This document shows, in pieces, positions 53,876-63,132 of a stretch of DNA of 64,000 nucleotides (positions within the stretch are counted from its first letter, which is position 1; each line of letters begins with the position of its first letter). The DNA is from Paracoccus chinensis (GTDB taxonomy: Bacteria; Pseudomonadota; Alphaproteobacteria; Rhodobacterales; Rhodobacteraceae), in contig NZ_FNGE01000002.1 in the NCBI RefSeq assembly GCF_900102885.1, positions 186,001 through 250,000 on the forward strand. The letters are read 5' to 3'. The notes beneath the pieces were generated by a model, which made no database searches, had not been told where the DNA came from, and worked only from the letters and a program-made list of their open reading frames with translations. Both the position numbers and the translations under genes were made by a program.

Positions 53876-55168
53876 ATGATGCAGGAAAAGCGCGTTCTGC
53901 TGATCGTGGGGGGCGGGATCGCCGCCTTCAAGATCCCCGAACTGGTCCGGCTGCTGAAGGGCGCGGGCATTGGCGTCACCACCGTCCTGACCGAAGGCGG
54001 CGCGCAGTTCGTCACGCCCCTGATGCTGTCGGCCCTGTCGGGCGAGGCCTGCCACACCGCACTATGGGACCTGACACGCGAGGCCGAGATGGGCCATATC
54101 CAGCTGTCGCGCGCGGCCGACCTGGTGGTGGTGGCGCCCGCGACTGCCGACCTGATGGCGAAGATGGCGGGGGGGCACGCGGACGACCTCGCCTCGACCC
54201 TGCTGATGGCGACCGACAAGCGGGTGCTGGTCGCGCCCGCCATGAACGTGCGGATGTGGGAACATCCCGCCACCCGCCGCAACCGCGCCACGCTGGAAGG
54301 CGACGGCATCCTGTTCGTCGGCCCCGATGCGGGCGAGATGGCCTGCGGCGAATGGGGCGAAGGTCGCATGGCCGAGCCGGAAGCGATCCTCGACGCCATC
54401 CGCGACGCGCTGGAGGACGAGGGAGAGCGCCCGCTGCGGCTGACCGACGCCATCCTGCGCCTGCCGCCCGAGGCGGTCGTCCTGCCGGGCGTGGCAGCAG
54501 GGCCGCTGGCCGGGCGGCATGTGATCGTCACCTCGGGGCCGACGCATGAGCCGATCGACCCCGTGCGCTACATCGCCAACCGCTCCTCGGGCGCTCAGGG
54601 GACGGCCGTGGCGGCGGGGCTGCGCGACCTCGGCGCGCGGGTGACCTTCGTGACCGGCCCCGCGACGGTTCCGCCGCCCCCGGGCGTGCAGGTCGTGCGC
54701 GTGGAAACCGCGGCCGAGATGCGCGCGGCAGTGGAGCGGGCGCTGCCCGCCGATGCGGCGGTGATGGCGGCGGCCGTGGCGGACTGGCGCGTGACCAGCG
54801 CGTCCGACCGCAAGATCAAGAAGGACGGCTCGGGCCGCCCGCCGGCGCTGGAAATGGCCGAGAACCCCGACATCCTTGCCTGGATCAGCCGGGCCGAGGC
54901 GCGTCCGCCCCTGGTCGTGGGCTTTGCCGCCGAAACCGACGACGTGCTGGCCAATGCCACCACCAAGCGCCTGCGCAAGGGCTGCGACTGGATCGTGGCG
55001 AATGACGTCAGCCCCGCGACCGGCGTCATGGGCGGGACCGAGAACAGCGTCATCCTTGTCACCGACAGGGGCGCCGAGCCCTGGCCGCAGCTGCCCAAGG
55101 ACGAGGTCGGCCGCCGCCTGGCCGCGCGCATCGCCGACCACCTGGGCCACGAGGCGGGCCGACCATGA
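53876..55168 (+). CDS. coaBC: Bifunctional phosphopantothenoylcysteine decarboxylase/synthetase
   Basis: 430 residues, slightly longer than usual. CoaC (flavin decarboxylase, about 1-190) has GGGIAAFKIPELVRLLK and APAMNVRMWEHPATRRN; CoaB (ligase, about 195-430) has TSGPTHEPIDPVRYIANRSSG and the KIKKDG phosphopantothenate/CTP region. It makes phosphopantetheine for CoA and ACP. The start ATG 53876 (or the adjacent 53879) follows AGGGAAAAGAG; the repeat-containing spacer precedes it. Its stop overlaps the desulfurase ATG. Confidence 0.96.
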   Translation: MMQEKRVLLIVGGGIAAFKIPELVRLLKGAGIGVTTVLTEGGAQFVTPLMLSALSGEACHTALWDLTREAEMGHIQLSRAADLVVVAPATADLMAKMAGGHADDLASTLLMATDKRVLVAPAMNVRMWEHPATRRNRATLEGDGILFVGPDAGEMACGEWGEGRMAEPEAILDAIRDALEDEGERPLRLTDAILRLPPEAVVLPGVAAGPLAGRHVIVTSGPTHEPIDPVRYIANRSSGAQGTAVAAGLRDLGARVTFVTGPATVPPPPGVQVVRVETAAEMRAAVERALPADAAVMAAAVADWRVTSASDRKIKKDGSGRPPALEMAENPDILAWISRAEARPPLVVGFAAETDDVLANATTKRLRKGCDWIVANDVSPATGVMGGTENSVILVTDRGAEPWPQLPKDEVGRRLAARIADHLGHEAGRP

Positions 55169-56211
55169 GCCGCGTCTACCTCGACTGGAACGCCACCGCG
55201 CCGCTGCGCCTTGAGGCGCGGGCGGCCATGGCCGAGGCCTTCGACGTGATCGGCAACCCCTCCAGCGTCCATGCCGAGGGGCGCGCGGCCAAGATGCTGC
55301 TGGAACGGTCGCGCGAGGAGATCGCCGAGGCGCTGGGCGCATCCCGCGCCGACATCGTCTTCACCTCGGGTTCCACCGAGGCCGCCGCGCTGGCGCTGGA
55401 GGGGCAGGGGCTTGCCTGCGCGGGCGTGGAGCATGACTGCGTGCGCGCTTGGTGCGAGGAAACGCTGGCCGCCGATGTCCAGGGCCGCGTCACGGTTCCC
55501 GATCCTGCCCACGCCACGCTGCAGATGGCCAACAGCGAGACGGGCGTGATCCAGGACCTGCCCCAAGGGCTCGCGGTCAGCGACATGACACAGGGTTTCG
55601 GGAAGATCCCGCTGGCCTTCGACTGGATGGGTGTGCGTGCGGGCTTCGTCAGCGCCCACAAGCTGGGCGGGCCGCGCGGCATCGGCGCGCTGATCCTTGC
55701 GGAGGGCGAGGACCGCCCGGCACGTCTGCGCGGCGGCGGGCAGGAACAAGGCCGCCGGGCGGGGACCGAGAACCTCGCCGCCATTGCAGGCTTTGCCGCC
55801 GCGGCCAGGGCTGCCCAAAGTGACCTTGCGGCTGGAATCGCGGAAAGACTCGCGGAAATGCGAGATCATCTGCTGCGGAGACTGGAAGATCATGACGGAA
55901 ACACTATGTTTCCAGGGCGCGAATCCCGACGCCTGCCGCAGACGCTGTCCATCCTGACTCCGGGGTGGAAGGGCGAGACGCAGGTGATGCAGATGGACCT
56001 GGCCGGCTTTGCCGTTTCCGCCGGGTCCGCCTGCTCTTCCGGCAAGGTCCGGTCAAGCGGGGTGCTGCGCGCGATGGGCGTGGCCGAGCAGGATGCCGGC
56101 TGCGCGCTGCGCGTCTCGTTCGGGGGAACGACGACGCCCGAGGAATTGGACCGCTTTGCCGAGGCGTGGCTTTCCGCCCGCGCCCGGTGGCAGAGCAAGA
56201 AGGGAAGGTAA
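55165..56211 (+). CDS. Cysteine desulfurase, NifS/IscS-like
   Basis: 348-residue class V aminotransferase. PLP lysine is in SAHKLGGPRGIG, the persulfide Cys in SAGSACSSGKVRSSGVL (long group I type loop), and the opening YLDWNATAPLR and NPSSVHAEGRAAK are typical. It removes sulfur from cysteine for cluster assembly. It is coupled to coaBC by a 4-base overlap and followed by sufB after 3 bases. In related genomes the first gene of such operons is often an IscR-type regulator; none is present here. Confidence 0.92.
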   Translation: MSRVYLDWNATAPLRLEARAAMAEAFDVIGNPSSVHAEGRAAKMLLERSREEIAEALGASRADIVFTSGSTEAAALALEGQGLACAGVEHDCVRAWCEETLAADVQGRVTVPDPAHATLQMANSETGVIQDLPQGLAVSDMTQGFGKIPLAFDWMGVRAGFVSAHKLGGPRGIGALILAEGEDRPARLRGGGQEQGRRAGTENLAAIAGFAAAARAAQSDLAAGIAERLAEMRDHLLRRLEDHDGNTMFPGRESRRLPQTLSILTPGWKGETQVMQMDLAGFAVSAGSACSSGKVRSSGVLRAMGVAEQDAGCALRVSFGGTTTPEELDRFAEAWLSARARWQSKKGR

Positions 56212-56214
56212 CCG

Positions 56215-57753
56215 ATGGCCGTTCTGGACGCGCCCGAGATCGAAGTCCGCGAAGGCGTCGACCGTGAGACGGTCGAGACCGTCGCCAACATGGGGTCCTA
56301 CAAATACGGGTGGGACACCGAGATCGAGATGGAGTACGCCCCCAAGGGCATCAACGAGGACATCGTCCGGCTGATCAGCCAGAAGAACGACGAGCCCGAG
56401 TGGATGACCGAATGGCGCCTGTCGGCCTTCCGCCGCTGGCAGGGCATGACCGAGCCGCGCTGGGCGATGCTGAACTATCCCCACATCGACTATCAGGACC
56501 AGTATTACTACGCGCGTCCGAAAAGCATGGCCGTCAAGCCCAAGTCGCTGGACGAGGTCGATCCCGCCCTGCTGGCGACCTATGAGAAGCTGGGCATCCC
56601 GCTGAAGGAACAGGCGATCCTGGCTGGGGTCGAGGGCGCCGACGCCTCGCCCATCCAAGGGCGCGAGGACGCGCGCCGGGTGGCCGTGGACGCCGTTTTC
56701 GACTCGGTCAGCGTGGGAACGACCTTCAAGGATGAGCTCGCCAAGGCGGGCGTGATCTTCTGCTCGATCTCGGAAGCGATCCGCGAGCATCCCGAGCTTG
56801 TGAAGAAATACCTCGGCTCGGTTGTGCCGCCCTCGGACAACTTCTTCGCGACGCTGAACTCGGCGGTCTTCTCGGACGGGTCCTTTGTCTACATCCCGCC
56901 GGGCGTCCGCTGCCCGATGGAGCTGTCCACCTATTTCCGCATCAACGCCGAGAACACCGGCCAGTTCGAGCGCACGCTGATCATCGCCGACAAGGGCAGC
57001 CACGTCAGCTATCTGGAAGGCTGCACCGCGCCCAAGCGCGACACCGCCCAGCTGCACGCCGCGGTGGTGGAAATCGTCGTGCTGGAAGACGCCGAGGTGA
57101 AATACTCGACCGTCCAGAACTGGTTCCCCGGCGACGAGGAAGGGAAGGGCGGCATCTACAACTTCGTCACCAAGCGTGCCGACTGCCGCGAGGCCCGCGC
57201 CAAGGTGATGTGGACGCAGGTGGAAACCGGCTCGGCCATCACTTGGAAATACCCGTCCTGCATCCTGCGGGGCGAGGAAAGCCAGGGCGAGTTCTACTCG
57301 ATCGCCATCGCCAACAACGCCCAGCAGGCCGACACCGGGACCAAGATGATCCATCTTGGCAAGAACACCCGCTCGCGCATCGTGTCCAAGGGCATCTCGG
57401 CGGGCCGGGCGCAGAACACCTATCGCGGTCTGGTGACGATGCACCCGCGCGCCACCAACAGCCGCAACTACACCCAATGCGACAGCCTTCTGATCGGCGA
57501 TCAGTGCGGGGCGCATACTGTGCCCTATATCGAGGTCAAGAACACCTCGTCGCGCGTGGAACACGAGGCCACCACCTCCAAGGTGGACGAGGACCAGCTG
57601 TTCTACTGCCGCGCCCGCGGCATGGACGAGGAAGAGGCCGTGGCCCTGGTCGTCAACGGCTTCTGCCGCGAGGTGCTGCAGGCCCTGCCGATGGAATTCG
57701 CGATGGAGGCGCAGAGCCTGGTCGCGATCAGCCTGGAAGGTTCGGTGGGCTGA
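56215..57753 (+). CDS. sufB: Fe-S cluster scaffold component SufB
   Basis: 512 residues, standard for SufB, the scaffold subunit of the SufBCD complex on which Fe-S clusters are built. Typical blocks: [55 protein letters not shown] and [20 protein letters not shown]; the last holds conserved Glu/His residues of the interface with SufD. The start at 56215 is 3 bases after the desulfurase stop. It is separated from sufC by a 120-base spacer with a hairpin. Confidence 0.98.
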   Translation: MAVLDAPEIEVREGVDRETVETVANMGSYKYGWDTEIEMEYAPKGINEDIVRLISQKNDEPEWMTEWRLSAFRRWQGMTEPRWAMLNYPHIDYQDQYYYARPKSMAVKPKSLDEVDPALLATYEKLGIPLKEQAILAGVEGADASPIQGREDARRVAVDAVFDSVSVGTTFKDELAKAGVIFCSISEAIREHPELVKKYLGSVVPPSDNFFATLNSAVFSDGSFVYIPPGVRCPMELSTYFRINAENTGQFERTLIIADKGSHVSYLEGCTAPKRDTAQLHAAVVEIVVLEDAEVKYSTVQNWFPGDEEGKGGIYNFVTKRADCREARAKVMWTQVETGSAITWKYPSCILRGEESQGEFYSIAIANNAQQADTGTKMIHLGKNTRSRIVSKGISAGRAQNTYRGLVTMHPRATNSRNYTQCDSLLIGDQCGAHTVPYIEVKNTSSRVEHEATTSKVDEDQLFYCRARGMDEEEAVALVVNGFCREVLQALPMEFAMEAQSLVAISLEGSVG

Positions 57754-57760
57754 CATGCGA

Positions 57761-57789
57761 TCCGGGGCGGGCGGGATGCCTGCCCCGGA
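57761..57789 (+). promoter_or_regulatory. Intercistronic hairpin between sufB and sufC
   Basis: TCCGGGGCGGGC pairs with GCCTGCCCCGGA, 12 bp with a single G-T wobble and a 5-base loop, 7 bases after the sufB stop. No T-run follows, so it is more likely an mRNA-stability or processing element than a terminator. The rest of the 120-base spacer holds no gene. Confidence 0.5.
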
Positions 57790-57873
57790 CGTCCGCCGAA
57801 CGAAGATTATCACGCGAAGCCTGCCCCGGGCCACATGCGCCGCAGGCCTCCGCCGCCGCAAAAAGGAATGAAC

Positions 57874-58627
<754 letters not shown>

Positions 58628-58635
<8 letters not shown>

Positions 58636-59965
58636 AGCCGTCAAGACCCAGCAGACCCCCGTCATCGAGGGCGCCCCGCGCTCGGCCCCGGCCGATGTGC
58701 AGCTTGACGCCCGCCTTGCCGCTGCGCCCGCGCCCATGACGGGCGCCACCGCGCCCGCGCGTGCTGATGCCCTGGCGCGGCTGAAGGAGCAGGGCCTGCC
58801 CGGCCCGCGCCACGAATACTGGCGCTATACCGACCCGGCGCCCTTCAACGCCGCCCGGCCCGAGCCGGTCGCGCTGGAGACCGTCGCGGGCGACCCGAAG
58901 CTGTTTGCCAGTGTGGACAAGCTGCGGCTGGTCTTCGTGGACGGCCGCTTCGACGCCGCCGCTTCGGATGACCCGGCGCTGGCCGGGGTGGAGATCACCA
59001 CGCTGGCCCAGGCCGACGCGCAGCCCGGCCACTGGGTGGCCGAGGCCTATGGCGTGCTGGAGGCCCAGGGGCAGAAGCCCGTGCGCCGTCCCTTCGCCGT
59101 GCTGAACACGGCCGTTGCCACCGACGGCCTAGTGATCCGCGTCACCGGCAAGGCGGACCGTCCGGTGCAGATCCTGTATCGTCCCTCGGACGCCGGTGCC
59201 GACGTGATCGTCCACCACGTCCTGCGGCTCGAGGAAGGGGCCGAGCTGACGCTGCTGGAAAACGGCCTGCTCGGCGCGCGTGGCAACGTGGTGATCGAGG
59301 CCGACCTCGCGCCCGGCGCCAAGCTGCACCACATCGCCGCGCCTCGCGCGGGCGTGGCGCGCATCGCGACGACCCACCTGTTCGCCCGTGTGGCCGAGGG
59401 CGCCTCGCTGAAAAGCTTCGAGCTGTCGGTCGATGGCCGGCACATGCGGTCGGAATCGGTGATCGAACTTGCCGGCGACGACGCCGTGGCCCATGTCGCG
59501 GCCGCCGTTCTGGGCGATGGCGGCAACCTGCGCCATGACGACACCGTCTTCATCACCCACGGCGGTCTGCGCGGCGAAAGCCGTCAGGTCTTCAAGAAGG
59601 TGCTGAAGAACGGCGCGACCGGCGTCTTCCAGGGCAAGATCCTCGTGCGTCCCGGCGCGCAGAAGACCGACGGCTACCAGATCAGCCAGGCGCTGCTGCT
59701 GGATGAGGACAGCCAGTTCCTCGCCAAGCCCGAGCTGGAGATCTACGCCGACGACGTGAAGTGCAGTCACGGCTCGACCACGGGCGCGCTGGATGAAACC
59801 GCGCTGTTCTACCTGCGCTCGCGCGGGGTGCCGCGGGAACGGGCGATCGTGCTCTTGGTCCTCAGCTTCCTCGCGGACGCGCTGGAAGAGGTCGAGGACG
59901 AGGACCTGCGGGCCGAGATCTCGGGCCGCCTGGAAGACTGGCTGACCGCCAAGGCCCAGGGCTGA
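58628..59965 (+). CDS. sufD: Fe-S assembly protein SufD
   Basis: 445 residues, SufB-related partner in the SufBCD scaffold. Typical: GPRHEYWRYTDPAPFN near the N-terminus, GVFQGKILVRPGAQKTDGYQ and VKCSHGSTTGALDETALFYL with the conserved His. The start at 58628 lies within the end of sufC. Followed after 3 bases by the first YIP1-family gene. Confidence 0.97.
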
Positions 59966-59968
59966 GGC

Positions 59969-60457
59969 ATGGCGCTGATCCCGCGCATCCTGCAGACCTG
60001 GCGCGCGCCCGGTGCGGCGGTGCGCGGGATGGCGAGCCTGTCCGAAGCGGGGCTGCTGGCGCTGCTTCTGGGCACGATGGCGGTCTATTTCGTGGCCCAG
60101 TGGCCCGCGCACGCGCGCGCGGCGGCACTGGACCCCTCGGTGCCGCTGGACGCGCGCCTGGGGGGCGCGCTGCTGGCGACGCTGTTCATGATGCCGCTGA
60201 TCGTGATGGCGGTGGCCGCCGTCGCGCAACTGGTCGCCCGCGCCTTCGGGCTGCGGCTGGACGGCCGCGCCTCGCGCCTGGCGCTGGTCTGGGCCCTGGC
60301 GGCGGTCGCGCCGGTCATGCTGCTGCAGGGGCTGACGATGGGCTTTGTGGGGCCGGGCCCGGCTGTCGCGGCCGTGAACCTGCTGGCGGGCGGCGCGTTT
60401 CTGGTGTTCTGGATCTCGGGACTTCGCGCCCTGAGCCAGCAAAGGCAGCCCGCATGA
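59969..60457 (+). CDS. YIP1 family membrane protein (first of two)
   Basis: 162 residues with four hydrophobic segments and the YIP1-like beginning ALIPRILQTWRAPGAAVR. Function unknown. It starts 3 bases after sufD and overlaps the second YIP1 gene by 4 bases, so it is tightly built into the suf operon. Proteins of this sort recur at this place in related genomes as far as I recall, suggesting a membrane-linked accessory role. Confidence 0.75.
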   Translation: MALIPRILQTWRAPGAAVRGMASLSEAGLLALLLGTMAVYFVAQWPAHARAAALDPSVPLDARLGGALLATLFMMPLIVMAVAAVAQLVARAFGLRLDGRASRLALVWALAAVAPVMLLQGLTMGFVGPGPAVAAVNLLAGGAFLVFWISGLRALSQQRQPA

Positions 60458-61032
60458 TCGAACTGATGAGGATGACCCTCCGCGACCCTCTCGGGGGGTT
60501 CCGGGTCCTGAAGGCAAAGCCGTGGCAGCCGGGCGACCGCTGGGCGCTGATCTTCGCCACCGCCGCCTGCTCGGCCATCCTGTCCTGGCTGTCGGGGGCC
60601 CTTCTGGCCGCGCCGGGGGAGGGGCCGGGGGTGCTGGGGTTCCTCTCGGCCTCGCCCATCTCGATGGCCTCGGTGCAGGTCGTCTCGGCCGCCTTTGGCG
60701 CCTATCTGCTGGCCGAGGTGGGCCGCATTTTCGGCGGCACCGGGCGCTTTTCCGACGCGCTGCTGGCCGTGGGCTGGGTCGAGGCCATCATGGTCGCGCT
60801 GCAGACCCTGCAGCTTGTCGTCACGCTGGTCCTGCCGCCCTTCGGCGCGCTTCTGGGCATTGCGGCCCTGCTGCTGGCTGCCTATCTGATGGTGGCCCTG
60901 ACGATGGCCGTCCACGGCTTTCGCAACGCCCTTCTGGTGGTTCTGGGGATCCTGGGCACGATCATGCTGACCAGCTTCCTCTTGTCCATCCTCGCCGCCA
61001 CCCTCGGCTTCCTGCCCGGAGCGCCCGCATGA
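60454..61032 (+). CDS. YIP1 family membrane protein (second of two)
   Basis: 192 residues, about five hydrophobic segments, with the YIP1 hallmark start LMRMTLRDPLGGFRVLKAKP. It overlaps the previous YIP1 gene and sufS (ATGA) and so is translationally coupled to both. Function unknown. Distinct from, but similar in plan to, the first copy; an old tandem duplication is possible. Confidence 0.78.
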   Translation: MIELMRMTLRDPLGGFRVLKAKPWQPGDRWALIFATAACSAILSWLSGALLAAPGEGPGVLGFLSASPISMASVQVVSAAFGAYLLAEVGRIFGGTGRFSDALLAVGWVEAIMVALQTLQLVVTLVLPPFGALLGIAALLLAAYLMVALTMAVHGFRNALLVVLGILGTIMLTSFLLSILAATLGFLPGAPA

Positions 61033-62240
61033 GTTTCGACGTTTCCCGCGTCCGTGCCGATTTCCCGATCCTGTCGCGGCAGGTGAACGGCCGGCCGCTG
61101 GTCTATCTGGACAGCGGCGCCAGCGCCCAGAAGCCGCAGGTGGTGATCGACGCGATCTCGGCGGCCTATGCGGGCGAATATGCCAACGTGCACCGGGGCC
61201 TTCATTTCCTGTCGAACCTGGCGACCGACAACTACGAACGCGTCCGCGCCACCATCGCGCGCTTCCTCAATGCCCCGCGCGAGGACGAGGTGATCTTCAC
61301 CAGCGGCTCGACCGAGGGCATCAACCTCGTCAGCTATGGCTGGGCCGCCCCGCGCCTGCAGCCGGGCGACGAGATCGTCCTGTCCCTGCTGGAACACCAC
61401 GCCAACATTGTCCCCTGGCATTTCCTGCGCGAACGGCAGGGCGTCGTGCTGCGCTGGGTCGAGCCCGAGCCCGACGGCAGCCTGCCGCCCGAAAAGGTGC
61501 TGGCGGCGGTCGGTCCCCGGACCCGGCTGATCGCGATCACCCACATGTCCAACGTCACCGGCACGGTGGTGGACGTGGGCGCCATTGCGCGCGGCACCGA
61601 TGTGCCGGTGCTGGTCGACGGCAGCCAGTCGGCGGTCCACATGCCCGTGGACGTGGGCGCGCTCGGCTGCGACTTCTACGTGATCACCGGCCACAAGCTT
61701 TACGGGCCCTCGGGGTCGGGCGCGATCTGGATCAGGGCCGAGCGGCAGGCCGAGATGCGCCCCTTCCTCGGCGGCGGCGACATGATCCGCGAGGTCACGC
61801 GGGACGCCGTGACCTACGCCGACCCGCCGCTGCGCTTCGAGGCGGGCACCCCCGGCATCGTCAACCAGATCGGCCTGGGTGCCGCGCTCGACTACATGAT
61901 GTCGCTCGGCATGGAGAACATCGCCGCGCATGAGGCCTCGTTGCGCGACTATGCGATGGAGCGGCTGGGTGGGCTGAACTGGCTGCAGATCCAGGGGACG
62001 GCGCCGGGCAAGGGCGCGATCTTCTCGATGACGATGGAAGGGGCGCATGCCCATGACATCTCGACGATCCTCGACCAGCGCGGCATCGCCGTGCGGGCGG
62101 GGACGCATTGCGCCATGCCCCTGATGCAGCATTACGGCATCCCCGCCTCGGCCCGCGCGAGCTTTGCCATGTACAACACCCGCGAGGACGTGGACGCCCT
62201 TGTCTCGGGGCTCGAGTTCTGCCGCGAGCTTTTCGCCTGA
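61029..62240 (+). CDS. sufS: Cysteine desulfurase SufS
   Basis: 403 residues, group II desulfurase that supplies persulfide sulfur to the SufBCD scaffold. PLP lysine is K223 in ITGHKLYGPSG; the persulfide cysteine is C361 in RAGTHCAMPLMQHYG. YLDSGASAQKP and YANVHRGLHFLSNLAT are typical. It overlaps the second YIP1 gene. No SufE, SufU or SufA follows in the window, so the sulfur acceptor and A-type carrier must lie elsewhere. Confidence 0.96.
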   Translation: MSFDVSRVRADFPILSRQVNGRPLVYLDSGASAQKPQVVIDAISAAYAGEYANVHRGLHFLSNLATDNYERVRATIARFLNAPREDEVIFTSGSTEGINLVSYGWAAPRLQPGDEIVLSLLEHHANIVPWHFLRERQGVVLRWVEPEPDGSLPPEKVLAAVGPRTRLIAITHMSNVTGTVVDVGAIARGTDVPVLVDGSQSAVHMPVDVGALGCDFYVITGHKLYGPSGSGAIWIRAERQAEMRPFLGGGDMIREVTRDAVTYADPPLRFEAGTPGIVNQIGLGAALDYMMSLGMENIAAHEASLRDYAMERLGGLNWLQIQGTAPGKGAIFSMTMEGAHAHDISTILDQRGIAVRAGTHCAMPLMQHYGIPASARASFAMYNTREDVDALVSGLEFCRELFA

Positions 62241-62304
62241 CCGCAACGGTTTCTTAAGCCTGCGCTGCTATCCCGGGCCCGTGAAGGGCAAGGGGGGGGC
62301 GCAG

Positions 62305-63129
62305 ATGCGGCTGATGGGGCTTCTGGCGCTGCTGCTCTGGCTGCCGCTGACGCCCATGGCACAGGCCGCTACTGACCCGGCCGACCAGCCCGCGGCCGTC
62401 TGCGAATGGGCGGCCATGACGGCGGCGGCCGAAATGGGCGTGCCGCCCGACATCCTGGGCGCGCTGACCCTGACCGAAACCGGCCGCCGCCGCGGCGGCG
62501 TCGTCCGCCCTTGGGCCTGGAGCGTGAATGCCGAGGGCGCGGGCAGCTGGTTCGACGACCCGGCCGAGGCGCTGGCCTTTGCGCAGGACCGCATCGACCA
62601 GGGCCGGCCGAACATGGACATCGGCTGTTTCCAGTTGAACTACCGCTGGCATGGCGAGAACTTTCCTTCCGTGGTCGAGATGTTCGATCCGCTGGAAAAC
62701 GCCCGCTACGCCGCCCGCTTCGTCCGCGACCTTTATGCCGAGACGGGCGACTGGCGCCGCGCGGCCGGAGCCTTCCATTCCCGCACGGCGGTTCATGCGA
62801 ACAGGTATCTCGCGCGCTTTGACGACCTGCGCGCGACCTTCCGAAAACGTGGCTTCGAAGGGATGACCGGCACGCCCGAGACCTACAACGACTTCGCCTT
62901 GGCGGCCCCCGTTGCGCCCGAGAAGGTGGCCCGTGCCCGTCAGAGGCTGACCCTGCTGGGCGCGCCCTTGGGGTCGGAAAGGACGGGCTCGCCCGGCTCG
63001 CTGGCGGTGGTGGCGCCGGGGCGGGGGGCGCTGATCGGCCTCAGCCGCGGGGCGCTGATCGGCCCGCGCGAGGCGCTGGCCGACGCGGTCGAGCCCCCGC
63101 CCGATCCTGCCCCGTCCGAGGCGCTGTAG
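62305..63129 (+). CDS. Lytic-transglycosylase-like (SLT-domain) secreted protein
   Basis: 274 residues with a signal peptide (cut near MAQA, residue 21) and an SLT-like domain: the probable catalytic Glu is E58 in LTLTETGRRRGG, with NMDIGCFQLNYRWHGENF and NARYAARFVRDLYAETGDW as the conserved goose-lysozyme-type segments. It would cut peptidoglycan glycan strands in the periplasm. The C-terminal 70 residues are Pro/Gly/Ala-rich with an imperfect repeat (RGALIGLS, RGALIGPR). The start at 62305 follows an AAGGGCAAGGGGGG run. Convergent with the histidine kinase (3-base gap). Confidence 0.85.
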   Translation: MRLMGLLALLLWLPLTPMAQAATDPADQPAAVCEWAAMTAAAEMGVPPDILGALTLTETGRRRGGVVRPWAWSVNAEGAGSWFDDPAEALAFAQDRIDQGRPNMDIGCFQLNYRWHGENFPSVVEMFDPLENARYAARFVRDLYAETGDWRRAAGAFHSRTAVHANRYLARFDDLRATFRKRGFEGMTGTPETYNDFALAAPVAPEKVARARQRLTLLGAPLGSERTGSPGSLAVVAPGRGALIGLSRGALIGPREALADAVEPPPDPAPSEAL

Positions 63130-63132
63130 CCG

